From: Streptacidiphilus sp. PB12-B1b
GTDB taxonomy: Bacteria; Actinomycetota; Actinomycetes; Streptomycetales; Streptomycetaceae
DNA length: 64,000 nucleotides
Reading direction: 5' to 3'
Assembly: GCF_014084125.1 (NCBI RefSeq)
Contig: NZ_CP048405.1
Location: 1,054,001-1,118,000 of the forward strand
How positions within the stretch are numbered: the first letter of the stretch is position 1; the number at the start of each line of letters is the position of its first letter. A program made the position numbers and the translations under genes. This document shows positions 54,386 to 61,614 of the stretch, piece by piece. The notes below the pieces were generated by a model. It saw nothing but the letters and a program-made list of their open reading frames with translations, had not been told where the DNA came from and did no database searches.

Positions 54386-54407
54386 CGACACCGCGAGGAA
54401 CTCTCCC

Positions 54408-54447
54408 GGAAAATAGTTTGCGTCGGTGGTCCGGAGCGCACTAGCGT
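54408..54447 (+). promoter_or_regulatory. wblC promoter with upstream AT-rich element
   Basis: TTGCGT (54418-54423), an 18-bp spacer and TAGCGT (54442-54447). GGAAAATAG (54408-54416) sits directly against the -35. Such an A/T stretch adjacent to the -35 is the known recognition feature for WhiB7/WblC acting with the housekeeping sigma factor, so wblC probably activates itself. Transcription would begin near 54454, giving a leader of about 700 nt. Confidence 0.7.
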
Positions 54448-54615
54448 GCCGGAGACGGTCGAGGAGACGAGGCCGTCGGCCCCGCCGGATCACTTCCGGC
54501 ACGGGCGCCCCGACATGCCCCACCTGCACCATCGCTTGCTGCTCCACCAAGACAACTGACCATCTGAAGGTCTCGGCTAGCCGGGCCCTGAGCACGCCGG
54601 AAGGAGGCGGACATT

Positions 54616-54942
54616 GTGACCACGACCTTGATCACCAAGACGGGCCTGACGCACTCGGCCGCCACCTGCTTCGGCATGTCCGCTGTCCTCCTGTCCGGTT
54701 CCGGGCTGGTCGACCGCAGTGGCGTTGTCGGTTTCGGCGGCAGCGATCTGCCCATCGCCGGTCTGAAGCGACCGATGTCGGCATCCGTAGCAGCAGAAGC
54801 AGCCGCCAATCGCGGCCACGTCTATGCAGCGGGTGCCGGAAACCACCGGGCCGGCGCCGAGCAGGCAGTCGCAGAGCAGGCAGAGCAGCAGCACCCGATG
54901 TGGGCCTTCCGCGGGCCTGGACCCTGGAAAGAACGAACCTGA
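54616..54942 (+). CDS. Upstream ORF in wblC leader
   Basis: A 108-codon ORF with a very strong ribosome site (GGAAGGAGG, 8 nt before GTG). The predicted peptide has no domain (MTTTLITKTGLTHSAATCFG at the start, AFRGPGPWKERT at the end). Its stop TGA lies within a small hairpin (54937-54955), about 23 nt before a strong intrinsic terminator. It probably serves as a sensor of translation: ribosome behaviour near its end decides whether the terminator or the competing pairing forms. Leader ORFs preceding whiB7/wblC are known in actinobacteria. The peptide itself may have no function. Confidence 0.7.
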   Translation: MTTTLITKTGLTHSAATCFGMSAVLLSGSGLVDRSGVVGFGGSDLPIAGLKRPMSASVAAEAAANRGHVYAAGAGNHRAGAEQAVAEQAEQQHPMWAFRGPGPWKERT

Positions 54943-55005
54943 TCCTGAATCAGGTCGGCATCCAGGGCCGCGGAATCCCACTCGGGATCCGCGGCCCTTC
55001 TGTTT
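54900..55005 (+). promoter_or_regulatory. wblC transcription attenuator
   Basis: The terminator stem is GGGCCGCGGAATCCC (54965-54979) with GGGATCCGCGGCCC (54984-54997), one bulged A and a 4-nt loop, followed by TTCTGTTT. An alternative helix pairs 54900-54920 (including CCGCGGGCCTGG at 54909-54920) with 54962-54981 (CCAGGGCCGCGG and CCCAC), about 18 bp with one mismatch and a 2x1 internal loop. The two cannot coexist. The segment 54900-54920 lies in the last codons of the upstream ORF, so a ribosome finishing the ORF would cover it and allow termination, while stalling earlier would allow read-through. Confidence 0.75.
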
Positions 55006-55079
55006 GCCCGAAACGCCACCCATAACTCCATAACCGCGTACTTCTCCAACCTCCGAACCCCAGAACAAGAGGACCGAAC

Positions 55080-55163
55080 GTGTCATCGGTGATCAGCCCA
55101 CTCGCCCCGCCCGCCCCGTACGTCCCGCCCTTGAGCAGGCCCACCCTCCGGAGGTATCCCTGA
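55080..55163 (+). CDS. Proline-rich upstream ORF overlapping wblC start
   Basis: A 27-codon ORF with GTG preceded by AAGAGGA at 6 nt. The peptide has 8 prolines, including two Pro-Pro pairs (LAPPAPYVPPLS). Its TGA overlaps the wblC ATG as TGATG, and the wblC ribosome site GGAGG lies inside it. Translation of wblC is likely coupled to it. Pro-Pro pairs can slow ribosomes, so it could be a second translational control point. Not previously assigned to my knowledge. Confidence 0.55.
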   Translation: MSSVISPLAPPAPYVPPLSRPTLRRYP

Positions 55164-55438
55164 TGCAGATCACCGCGTTCGACGAGGTCGAGAACCTCGG
55201 CGCGCCCATCCCGTGCCGCTCGCTCGACCCCGAGGTCTTCTTCGCCGAGACCCCCGCGGACGTCGAGTACGCCAAGTCCCTCTGCGGCACCTGCCCGGTC
55301 AAGGAAGCCTGCCTGCAGGGGGCGCTGGAGCGGCGCGAGCCCTGGGGCGTGTGGGGCGGGGAGCTGTTCGTCCAGGGCGTGGTGGTGGCCCGCAAGCGGC
55401 CCCGTGGGCGTCCGCGCAAGAACGAGGTCGTCGCGTGA
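55163..55438 (+). CDS. wblC: WhiB7/WblC transcription factor
   Basis: A 91-residue Fe-S protein with four conserved Cys (Cys18, Cys41, Cys44, Cys50; LCGTCPVKEAC), the WhiB glycine turn GVWGG (residues 62-66) and a C-terminal AT-hook RGRPRK (81-86) diagnostic for WhiB7/WblC. It binds the housekeeping sigma factor and activates genes for antibiotic resistance and ribosome protection. Expression is set by an autoregulatory-type promoter, an attenuator and a coupled upstream ORF. GGAGG lies 8 nt before ATG. Confidence 0.93.
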   Translation: MQITAFDEVENLGAPIPCRSLDPEVFFAETPADVEYAKSLCGTCPVKEACLQGALERREPWGVWGGELFVQGVVVARKRPRGRPRKNEVVA

Positions 55439-55803
55439 ACCCCCGCGTGTCCCCCGCGAACACGCTGCGCCGCTCGGTGCGGGAAGCCACCGCCAAGAGC
55501 GACCACGCCGCGCGGCTCGCCGTCCATCCGTCCATCGATCCGACATCCGACAAGCAGGCAGAAATGTTCCAGATCACCAACCCGCCGACCGCGGAAGCAC
55601 GCCGTAACGCTGTCCTTGACAGTGCCCCGAGCAGGAGCAACCACATGCAACTCATGCCAGAAGCCCTGGCCCGTGTCCATATGCAAGAGCGGCTGCAGGA
55701 GGCAGAGCACGAACGCCTGCTGCGCGCTTTCACGCTGAAGCGGCGCGCCGAGCGCGCCTCGCTGAAGGCCCGCCGGGCCATCGCCAGCGTCGTCATGCAG
55801 TAG
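55435..55803 (+). CDS. Hypothetical protein downstream of wblC
   Basis: A 122-codon ORF whose GTG overlaps the wblC stop (GTGA). An internal start, ATG 55645, has AGGAG 7 nt upstream and would give a 52-residue basic, helical peptide (MQLMPEALARVHMQERLQEA at its start, RAERASLKARRAIASVVMQ at its end). The upstream half has normal codon bias, so either start is possible. It is cotranscribed with wblC and followed by a strong terminator. No domain is recognised; a similar small basic gene follows wblC in relatives, as I recall. Confidence 0.6.
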   Translation: MNPRVSPANTLRRSVREATAKSDHAARLAVHPSIDPTSDKQAEMFQITNPPTAEARRNAVLDSAPSRSNHMQLMPEALARVHMQERLQEAEHERLLRAFTLKRRAERASLKARRAIASVVMQ

Positions 55804-55811
55804 TCCCGTGC

Positions 55812-55849
55812 CCGCAGGCCCGGAGCGGATCACCGCTCCGGGCCTGCGG
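55812..55849 (+). terminator. Terminator hairpin after wblC operon
   Basis: A perfect 17-bp stem (CCGCAGGCCCGGAGCGG and its complement) with an ATCA loop, placed between convergent genes. No T-tract. Confidence 0.82.
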
Positions 55850-55863
55850 TCTGTCCGGGCCGG

Positions 55864-57264
55864 TCAGACCTCGGCCAGGTCGTCCTCGAGGGTGCCCTCC
55901 CCGTCGGGGAGTCCGTCCCCGTCCGGGAGCTCGTGCTCCTCGGCGAAGCCCGGCAGCCACTCCAGCAGCTCGGACCGGAGCGGCGCGTTGGCGTCGAGCT
56001 GGCAGAGCACGCCGATGGTGCTCAGCGTCACCCGGTGGATCAGCAGGTAGGCCGGCGGCAGGTTCAGCTGCCGGCCCAGGGTGTAGGCGGGGGAGCGCGG
56101 GTCGCCGATCCGGGCCGCCTGGGCGCGCATCCAGCTGCGGGTGAAGTGGAAGTCGTCCACGGCGGCCGGTTCGATGATCGGCAGCACGTAGTCCAGGACG
56201 GCATCCGGATCCAGGTCGATGGTGGGCCGTACGAAGCCCTCCTGGCGGAGCATCTCCAGCACCCCGGCGGCGTCCCCGGCCAAGGCCATCCGCAGCGCCG
56301 TGCCCACCGGCAGCGGCAGCCCCTCGGGCAGCCGGTCCACCGTGCCGAAGTCCAGCACGCCCAGCCGCCAGCCCTCGGCCGGGCCGTCGTCCACCAGCAG
56401 CCGGAAGTTGCCCGGGTGCGGGTCGGCGTGCAGCAGCCCGGTGCGGACCGGGCCGGCGAACAGGAAACGGGCCAGCAGCTGCCCGGCGCGGTCGCGCTGC
56501 TCGCGGCTGCCGGAGGCGATCACCTCGGACAGCGGCACGCCCTCCATCCACTCGGTGACCAGCACCTGGTCGCCCTGGGCGACCACGTCCGGGACGGTGA
56601 TGTCCGGGTCCTCGGCGAACTCGGCGGCGTGCACCCGCTGGGACTCGGCCTCCAGGGCGTAGTCCAGCTCCTCGGTGACCCGGTTGCGCAACTCGCTGAT
56701 CAGCGGTTTCACATCGAGGCCGGGGATCAGCGGGCCGATCAGCCGGGCGACCCGGCCGAGCTGGGTGAGGTCCGAGAGCAGGGCGTCGCCCGCGCCCGGG
56801 TACTGCACCTTGACGGCGACCTCGCGGCCGTCGTGCCAGACCGCGTGGTGCACCTGGCCGATGGAGGCGGCCGCGGCCGGTCTGTCCTCGAACTCCAGGA
56901 AGAGATCCCGCCAGTCGCTGCCCAGCCGCTCGGCGAGCACCGCGTGCACGGAGGCGGCGGGCATCGGCGGCGCGGCCTCCTGCAGCTTGGTGAGCGCGGC
57001 CCGGTAGGGACCGGCCACCTCCTCCGGCAGGGCGGCCTCGAAGACGGACAGCGCCTGCCCGAACTTCATCGCGCCGCCCTTGAGCTCCCCCAGCACCTTG
57101 AACAGCTGGTCGGCGGTGCGCTGCTGCATCTCGGCCGCCACCACGTCGGCCGGCCGGCCGCCCATCCGCTTGCCGAACCCGAGGGTGGCGCGGCCCGCTA
57201 TCCCCAGGGGCAGGGCCGCGAGCTTCGCCGTGCGGGTCACGGCCTTCCGCGGAAGATCGCTCAC
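55864..57264 (-). CDS. ABC1/UbiB-type atypical kinase
   Basis: A 466-residue AarF/ABC1/UbiB family kinase-like protein. It shows the N-terminal KxGQ motif (KGGAMKFGQALS), the Ala-rich loop AAAASIGQVH, the VAIK-type Lys (VAVKVQYPG), HADPHPGNFRLL and VLDFGTVDRLP. Such proteins act as ATPases supporting quinone or other prenyl-lipid metabolism, not as protein kinases. GTG is set by GGGAGG 5 nt upstream. It is downstream of, and only 21 nt from, the E1-like gene, so the two form an operon. Confidence 0.9.
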   Translation of the reverse strand: MSDLPRKAVTRTAKLAALPLGIAGRATLGFGKRMGGRPADVVAAEMQQRTADQLFKVLGELKGGAMKFGQALSVFEAALPEEVAGPYRAALTKLQEAAPPMPAASVHAVLAERLGSDWRDLFLEFEDRPAAAASIGQVHHAVWHDGREVAVKVQYPGAGDALLSDLTQLGRVARLIGPLIPGLDVKPLISELRNRVTEELDYALEAESQRVHAAEFAEDPDITVPDVVAQGDQVLVTEWMEGVPLSEVIASGSREQRDRAGQLLARFLFAGPVRTGLLHADPHPGNFRLLVDDGPAEGWRLGVLDFGTVDRLPEGLPLPVGTALRMALAGDAAGVLEMLRQEGFVRPTIDLDPDAVLDYVLPIIEPAAVDDFHFTRSWMRAQAARIGDPRSPAYTLGRQLNLPPAYLLIHRVTLSTIGVLCQLDANAPLRSELLEWLPGFAEEHELPDGDGLPDGEGTLEDDLAEV

Positions 57265-57285
57265 GCTTGCCTCCCAGTTGACGAG

Positions 57286-58383
57286 TCACGCACTTCCATC
57301 ATTGTCCCCCCATGAGCCGCCGACTCCGGTGCTCCAGCAGCATCCGCAGTCCGGATGGGGATCCAGTCGGCGCCGCCGCATCGAGCCGTCCACCATGGAG
57401 ACGTCGACCACAGCGCCCAGGCTAGGGGGTGAACCCCCGTCCAGGTAGATCAGGCAGTGCAGGGCCGCCAGCCCGGCCAGGGCGGTCGCCAGCGAGGTGT
57501 CGCAGGCGGCGACGGCGGTGGCGCGCCCCGAGCAGTGCTGGGCCAGCAGCACGGGCCAGGCCGGATCCTCGTCCGCGCGGCGCAGCGCCAGGCAGTGTGA
57601 GCAAGGCGACACCCCGGGGACGACGAACGGGCCGACGCTGCCCAGGGTCTCCAGCACGCCCGCGTACAGGTGCGGGGTGCCGCTGCGGATCAGGCTGCGG
57701 CTGAGCCCGGGATCGGGCAGCAGCCCGGCCGCGTCGCCGCGCGGCGCGACCACCACCAGATCCGGCGGGCGCACCGCGGCGGCCCGCTCGTCGGGCCGGG
57801 CGGCGGCCCCGCCGCGCACCGCCGCGCGGGCCGCCGCCGCCCGGGGCCGGCCCACGGACTCGGGCGGCAGGCCGCAGGGCGAGCAGTCCTGCTCGACCAC
57901 CCGGCCGCCGTCCACCACCTGCACCCGGCCGACGCCGGAGGCGGCCAGCACCCGGGCCAGGGCGGCGCCGACCCGCCCCGCACCGCGCACCTCCACCCGG
58001 GCCCGCTGCCGCGCCAGCATCAGCGCCGGTGCCGCCCCCGGCCGGGGATGGGCCAGGGACAGCGCCGCCAGATCCGGGCCGAGCCGGGCGCGCTCCGGCG
58101 GCGGCAGATCCAGCAGCGCCCGCTGCGCCTCGGTGTCGTCCAGCACCTCGGAGGCGCGCAGTTCGTCCAGCAGCTCGCGGACGCGCTCCGCCCCCACGCC
58201 CAGCCCGGCCGCCGCGGCGGTCAGCGCGGGCAGCTCGCGGGTGCCGTCGAGCAGGTCGAGGAAGGCCGCGTCGGCGGGCGTGGCCGATTCCAGTACCGCC
58301 CGGTGCGCCGGGCCGACGCCGAACTGGAGGGTGGTCCGGTCGCGCCAGGCACGGCGCAGCGCGGGTTTCAGACAGGGACGCAT
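57286..58383 (-). CDS. ThiF/E1-like adenylyltransferase-fold protein
   Basis: A 365-residue protein with an N-terminal winged-helix-like region (about residues 1-85), a ThiF/E1 Rossmann domain (about 110-340; VEVRGAGRVGAALARVLAAS, VQVVDGGRVVEQDCSP, DLVVVAPRGD) and Cys pairs (CSHC, CGCC) for a zinc site. Databases sometimes label this family as TOMM precursor-peptide-binding proteins. No cyclodehydratase, precursor or sulfur-carrier gene lies next to it. ATG has GGGAGGAG upstream. The partner may be a distant small protein; the reaction is unknown. Confidence 0.78.
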   Translation of the reverse strand: MRPCLKPALRRAWRDRTTLQFGVGPAHRAVLESATPADAAFLDLLDGTRELPALTAAAAGLGVGAERVRELLDELRASEVLDDTEAQRALLDLPPPERARLGPDLAALSLAHPRPGAAPALMLARQRARVEVRGAGRVGAALARVLAASGVGRVQVVDGGRVVEQDCSPCGLPPESVGRPRAAAARAAVRGGAAARPDERAAAVRPPDLVVVAPRGDAAGLLPDPGLSRSLIRSGTPHLYAGVLETLGSVGPFVVPGVSPCSHCLALRRADEDPAWPVLLAQHCSGRATAVAACDTSLATALAGLAALHCLIYLDGGSPPSLGAVVDVSMVDGSMRRRRLDPHPDCGCCWSTGVGGSWGDNDGSA

Positions 58384-58616
58384 GGTGCTCCTCCCGGGCG
58401 GGCGGCGGACGGCTGCGAACGCGTCGTCCGGGACGAGCATGCCCTGCGTGTGCGAAGGAGGCGAAAAGTTGTCCACAGCCTGTGGATGACAATCCGATGA
58501 TCGGTATCCGATTCGCCTGGCTATGCCGGGGAAACGCCCCAATCCCCAGCCCCGGCCGCCCCGAGCGTTCACCACAAATCAGCCACGAAGGCGGGACTTC
58601 TGTCCCTGCCAGCAGG

Positions 58617-58622
58617 TAACGT
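58617..58622 (+). promoter_or_regulatory. -10 of leaderless YgjP-type gene
   Basis: TAACGT ends 7 nt before GTG 58630, with no ribosome site. It lies in the 246-bp gap between divergent genes. Confidence 0.5.
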
Positions 58623-58629
58623 CTGGCGG

Positions 58630-59250
58630 GTGGCAGCCGGACCGGATTCCCGTCCTTCTGTGCCGCGTCGGCGTGTTCCGGCCGCATCCGAGGACGTCTC
58701 CGCGGTGCAGGCTGTCGAGGTGCGCCGCAGTGCCCGGCGCAGCCGCACGGTCTCCGCCTACCGCGAGGGCGACCGGACGGTGGTGCTCATCCCGGAGCGG
58801 ATGTCCGCCGCCGAGGAGAAGCGCTGGGTCGCGCTGATGCTGGACAAGCTCGCCGCCCAGGAGAGCCGGCAGGTGCTCGGCGACGACGCCCTCGCCGCCC
58901 GCGCGGCCGAGCTGTCCGAGCGCTACCTGGACGGCGCGGCCCGCCCGGCGAGCGTCCGCTGGGTCACCAACCAGAACACCCGTTGGGGCTCCTGCACCCC
59001 CGCCGAGGGCACCATCCGGCTGTCGCACCGGCTGCAGGGCATGCCCGAGTACGTGGTCGACTACGTGCTGCTGCACGAGCTGGCCCACCTGCTGGTGGCC
59101 GACCACGGACGGCGCTTCTGGGCCCTGCTGGAGGGCTATCCGCGCACCGAGCGGGCCCGGGGCTACCTGGAGGGGGCCGCGGCCGCCGCCCGGGCGCCGC
59201 AGCTGCCGGGCCCCCGGCACGCCGAGGACCCGGCCGGGCAGGCCCGCTAG
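58630..59250 (+). CDS. YgjP-type (DUF45/M48) metal-dependent hydrolase
   Basis: A 206-residue zincin: the HELAHLLVADH active site (about residue 156), preceded by the family hallmark RWVTNQNTRWGSCTP and followed by RRFWALLEGYP. This is the UTP-pyrophosphatase/metallohydrolase (YgjP) family, thought to be a peptidase. Cytosolic; the Pro/Ala-rich tail is unremarkable. It is convergent with the Nudix hydrolase. Confidence 0.85.
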   Translation: MAAGPDSRPSVPRRRVPAASEDVSAVQAVEVRRSARRSRTVSAYREGDRTVVLIPERMSAAEEKRWVALMLDKLAAQESRQVLGDDALAARAAELSERYLDGAARPASVRWVTNQNTRWGSCTPAEGTIRLSHRLQGMPEYVVDYVLLHELAHLLVADHGRRFWALLEGYPRTERARGYLEGAAAAARAPQLPGPRHAEDPAGQAR

Positions 59251-59296
59251 AGCAGGCCCGCCCGGCCCCGGTTCGGGCGTGGTCGGTGCGGGGCGG

Positions 59297-59893
59297 TCAG
59301 TCCAGCAGCTTCTGCGCCCGGGCCACCAGGTCCCGCACCGAGCCGTCGGTGCGCTCGGGCAGCGCGTCGAAGCCGAACCAGCGCAGGTCCAGCGACTCGT
59401 CGCTGATACGGGCCACCGCGTCCGCCGGGGCGGTCGCCAGGTACTGGACGTCCAGGTGGGTGTTCTCCGGCTGGTCCCGCCCGGCGCAGCGCACCGCGTG
59501 CCGGTCGAGCTTCACCGGCGCCGCCGACGCGGCCAGCGCCAGGCCCTCGGTGATGCCGGACTCCTCGACGGCCTCCCGCAGCGCGGCACCGGCCAGCGTG
59601 GCGTCCTGCGGCTCGCAGTGGCCGCCGAGCTGCAGCCACAGGCCCACCTTGGGGTGCAGCGTCAGCAGCACCCGGCCGCGGGCGGCGTCCACCACCAGGG
59701 CGCTGGCGGTGATGTGCGCCGGGTGGCAGCTGCGCCACACGCCGTCCTCGCGTTCCCGCAGGTGGTCCAGGTAGTCCCGGCGGAGCAGGTCCTGCTGGTC
59801 GTCCGGCGCGGCCCAGGAGTCCAGCGCCCGCAGCGCGTCCCGGTGCAGCGCCCCGGCGGGGCGGGGGGCGCCGACGGGGTGCGGTGCGCTCAC
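59297..59893 (-). CDS. Nudix hydrolase
   Basis: A 198-residue Nudix hydrolase. The Nudix box lies at about residues 88-112 (GGHCEPQDATLAGAAL, REAVEESG), preceded by VVDAARGRVLLTLHPKVGLWLQL. It is a small-molecule diphosphatase, possibly for an NDP-sugar or oxidised nucleotide. The GTG start overlaps the upstream protease stop (GTGA), so the two are coupled. No other clue to substrate. Confidence 0.87.
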   Translation of the reverse strand: MSAPHPVGAPRPAGALHRDALRALDSWAAPDDQQDLLRRDYLDHLREREDGVWRSCHPAHITASALVVDAARGRVLLTLHPKVGLWLQLGGHCEPQDATLAGAALREAVEESGITEGLALAASAAPVKLDRHAVRCAGRDQPENTHLDVQYLATAPADAVARISDESLDLRWFGFDALPERTDGSVRDLVARAQKLLD

Positions 59894-61401
59894 GCCTTGC
59901 CCTCCGTGCCGGCGTCCCCGCCGTTGTCGTCCTTGTCGTCGCCGGAGGCCTCGGCGGCTCGGCCCAGCATCTCGTCCAGCTTGGAGAAGTCGATGCCCTC
60001 GCCCAGGTCGTCGCCCCCGGCCGCGGCCGCGCCGTGGACGAAGCCGTCCGGGTCGTCCAGGTCCTTGGCGGTGGGCAGCATGTCCGGGTGCGCCCAGAGC
60101 GCGTCGCGGCCGTCGGCGCCGCGGGCGTCGGCCAGCGAGGCCCACAGCCGGGAGGCGTCGCGCAGCCGGCGCGGGCGCAGCTCCAGGCCGACCAGGGTGG
60201 CGAAGGTCTGCTCGGCCGGGCCGCCGCTGGCCCGGCGGCGGCGCAGGGTCTCCCGCAGCGCCGCGGCGTGCGGCAGGTGCGGGGCGGCGGCCGCGTGGAC
60301 CACCGCGTCCACCCAGCCCTCGACCAGCGCCAGGGCGGTCTCCAGCCGGGCCAGCGCGGTCTTCTGCTCGGGGGTGTCCTCGGGCTCGAACAGGCCGCCG
60401 CTCATGGCCTCCTGCAGCGCCTCGGGGTTGCTCGGGTCGATCTGGCCGACCAGGTCCTCCAGCCGGGAGGCGTCCACGGTGATGCCGCGCGCATACGCCT
60501 CGACCGCGCCGAACAGGTGCTGCCGCAGCCACGGCACATGGACGAACAGCCGCTGGTGGGCGGCCTCGCGCAGGGCCAGGTAGAGCCGCACCTCGGAGGC
60601 CGGGACGGAGAGCCCCTCGCCCATGGCCTCGATGTTCTGCGGCAGCAGCGCCGCCCGCCCGGCCGGCCCCAGCGGCAGGCCGACGTCGGTGGAGCTGAGC
60701 ACCTCGGCGGCCAGGCCGCCCAGCGCGGTGCCGATCTGCGAGCCGAACATGGCCCCGCCCATGCTGCGCATCACGCCCAGCAGGGGGCCGGCCATGGCCT
60801 GCATCTCCTCGGGGACGACCCCGCCCATGGCCCCGGCGACGCGCTCGGCGACCGGGTCCACCAGCTCCTTCCAGACCGGGAGGGTGGCCTCGATCCACTC
60901 GGCGCGGCTCCAGGCCACGGCGCTGCTGGCGCCTGCGGGCAGGGAGGTCGCGGAGTCCAGCCACAGCTCGGCCAGCCGGATCGCCTCGGCCACGGCCGCC
61001 CGTTCGGACTCACCCACCGAGCGGTCCTTCGAGCCGTCCTCGGCGCCCTGGACCACGGCCTGCCGGGCCAGGTTCTTGGCCAGCTCCCAGTTGACCGGGC
61101 CGCCGTCGAAGGAGAGCATCTGGCCGAGCTGCTGGAACGCCGCGCCGATGTCGCCGGGGTTCATCCCGCCGAACAGGCCCTCCAGCGGATTGCCCGAGCC
61201 GCCGCCGCCCGGCAGGCCGGGGAAGCCGAAGCCGAACGGATTGGCCGGGCCCGAGCCGGACCCCGACCCGGACCCCGACCCCGAGCCGGACCCCGAGCCG
61301 GAGCCTGAACGCGAGCCCGAGCCCGAACCCGATTCGCCTCGCTCCTTGCCGTCCTCGGGCTCCTCGGGGGGAAGGCCGAAGCCGAAGGGGATGTCGCTCA
61401 C
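59890..61401 (-). CDS. DUF2342 zinc-dependent metalloprotease-like protein
   Basis: A 503-residue protein of the DUF2342 family, which has a zincin-like fold. The diagnostic segment EAAHQRLFVHVPWLRQHLFG (about residues 270-290) and the GFxFPG N-terminus are present. Residues 24-50 form a Gly-Ser dipeptide run from a 6-bp DNA repeat, and the C-terminus is acidic. Function is not established; in actinobacteria it often stands near repair or helicase genes. GTG has GAGG about 7 nt upstream. Confidence 0.85.
   Translation of the reverse strand: MSDIPFGFGLPPEEPEDGKERGESGSGSGSRSGSGSGSGSGSGSGSGSGSGPANPFGFGFPGLPGGGGSGNPLEGLFGGMNPGDIGAAFQQLGQMLSFDGGPVNWELAKNLARQAVVQGAEDGSKDRSVGESERAAVAEAIRLAELWLDSATSLPAGASSAVAWSRAEWIEATLPVWKELVDPVAERVAGAMGGVVPEEMQAMAGPLLGVMRSMGGAMFGSQIGTALGGLAAEVLSSTDVGLPLGPAGRAALLPQNIEAMGEGLSVPASEVRLYLALREAAHQRLFVHVPWLRQHLFGAVEAYARGITVDASRLEDLVGQIDPSNPEALQEAMSGGLFEPEDTPEQKTALARLETALALVEGWVDAVVHAAAAPHLPHAAALRETLRRRRASGGPAEQTFATLVGLELRPRRLRDASRLWASLADARGADGRDALWAHPDMLPTAKDLDDPDGFVHGAAAAGGDDLGEGIDFSKLDEMLGRAAEASGDDKDDNGGDAGTEGKA
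61249..61332. repeat. 6-bp repeat encoding a (Gly-Ser)n tract
   Basis: About 14 units of a hexamer such as CCCGAC or CCGGAC encode a Gly-Ser run in the DUF2342 protein, with one Arg interruption. A slippage-prone, probably strain-variable linker. Confidence 0.85.
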
Positions 61402-61566
61402 GAGTTGCCTCGATCTCGTCAGCCGTCGCGCGAGGATGGTGTGCGGCGGTCAGGGGCGGCCGGTCCAAGGCCGAGGCGGGTGCACCGCACGGTCGGTTTC
61501 CGGTCGCTGCCGGTCGCCCCCCGTGCCGGGTGCACCGCCATGCCCTCGCCTCGGGCAGGATGGTCG

Positions 61567-61585
61567 GTACGTGACACTGACGTAC
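61567..61585. promoter_or_regulatory. GTACGT-N7-ACGTAC dyad upstream of SDR gene
   Basis: A perfect inverted repeat with 6-bp arms, 29 bp before the SDR start and between divergent genes. It could be an operator or promoter-overlapping binding site; the regulator is unknown. Confidence 0.4.
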
Positions 61586-61614
61586 GCATCAAAACTAACC
61601 GTGGAGGAGAGCCG

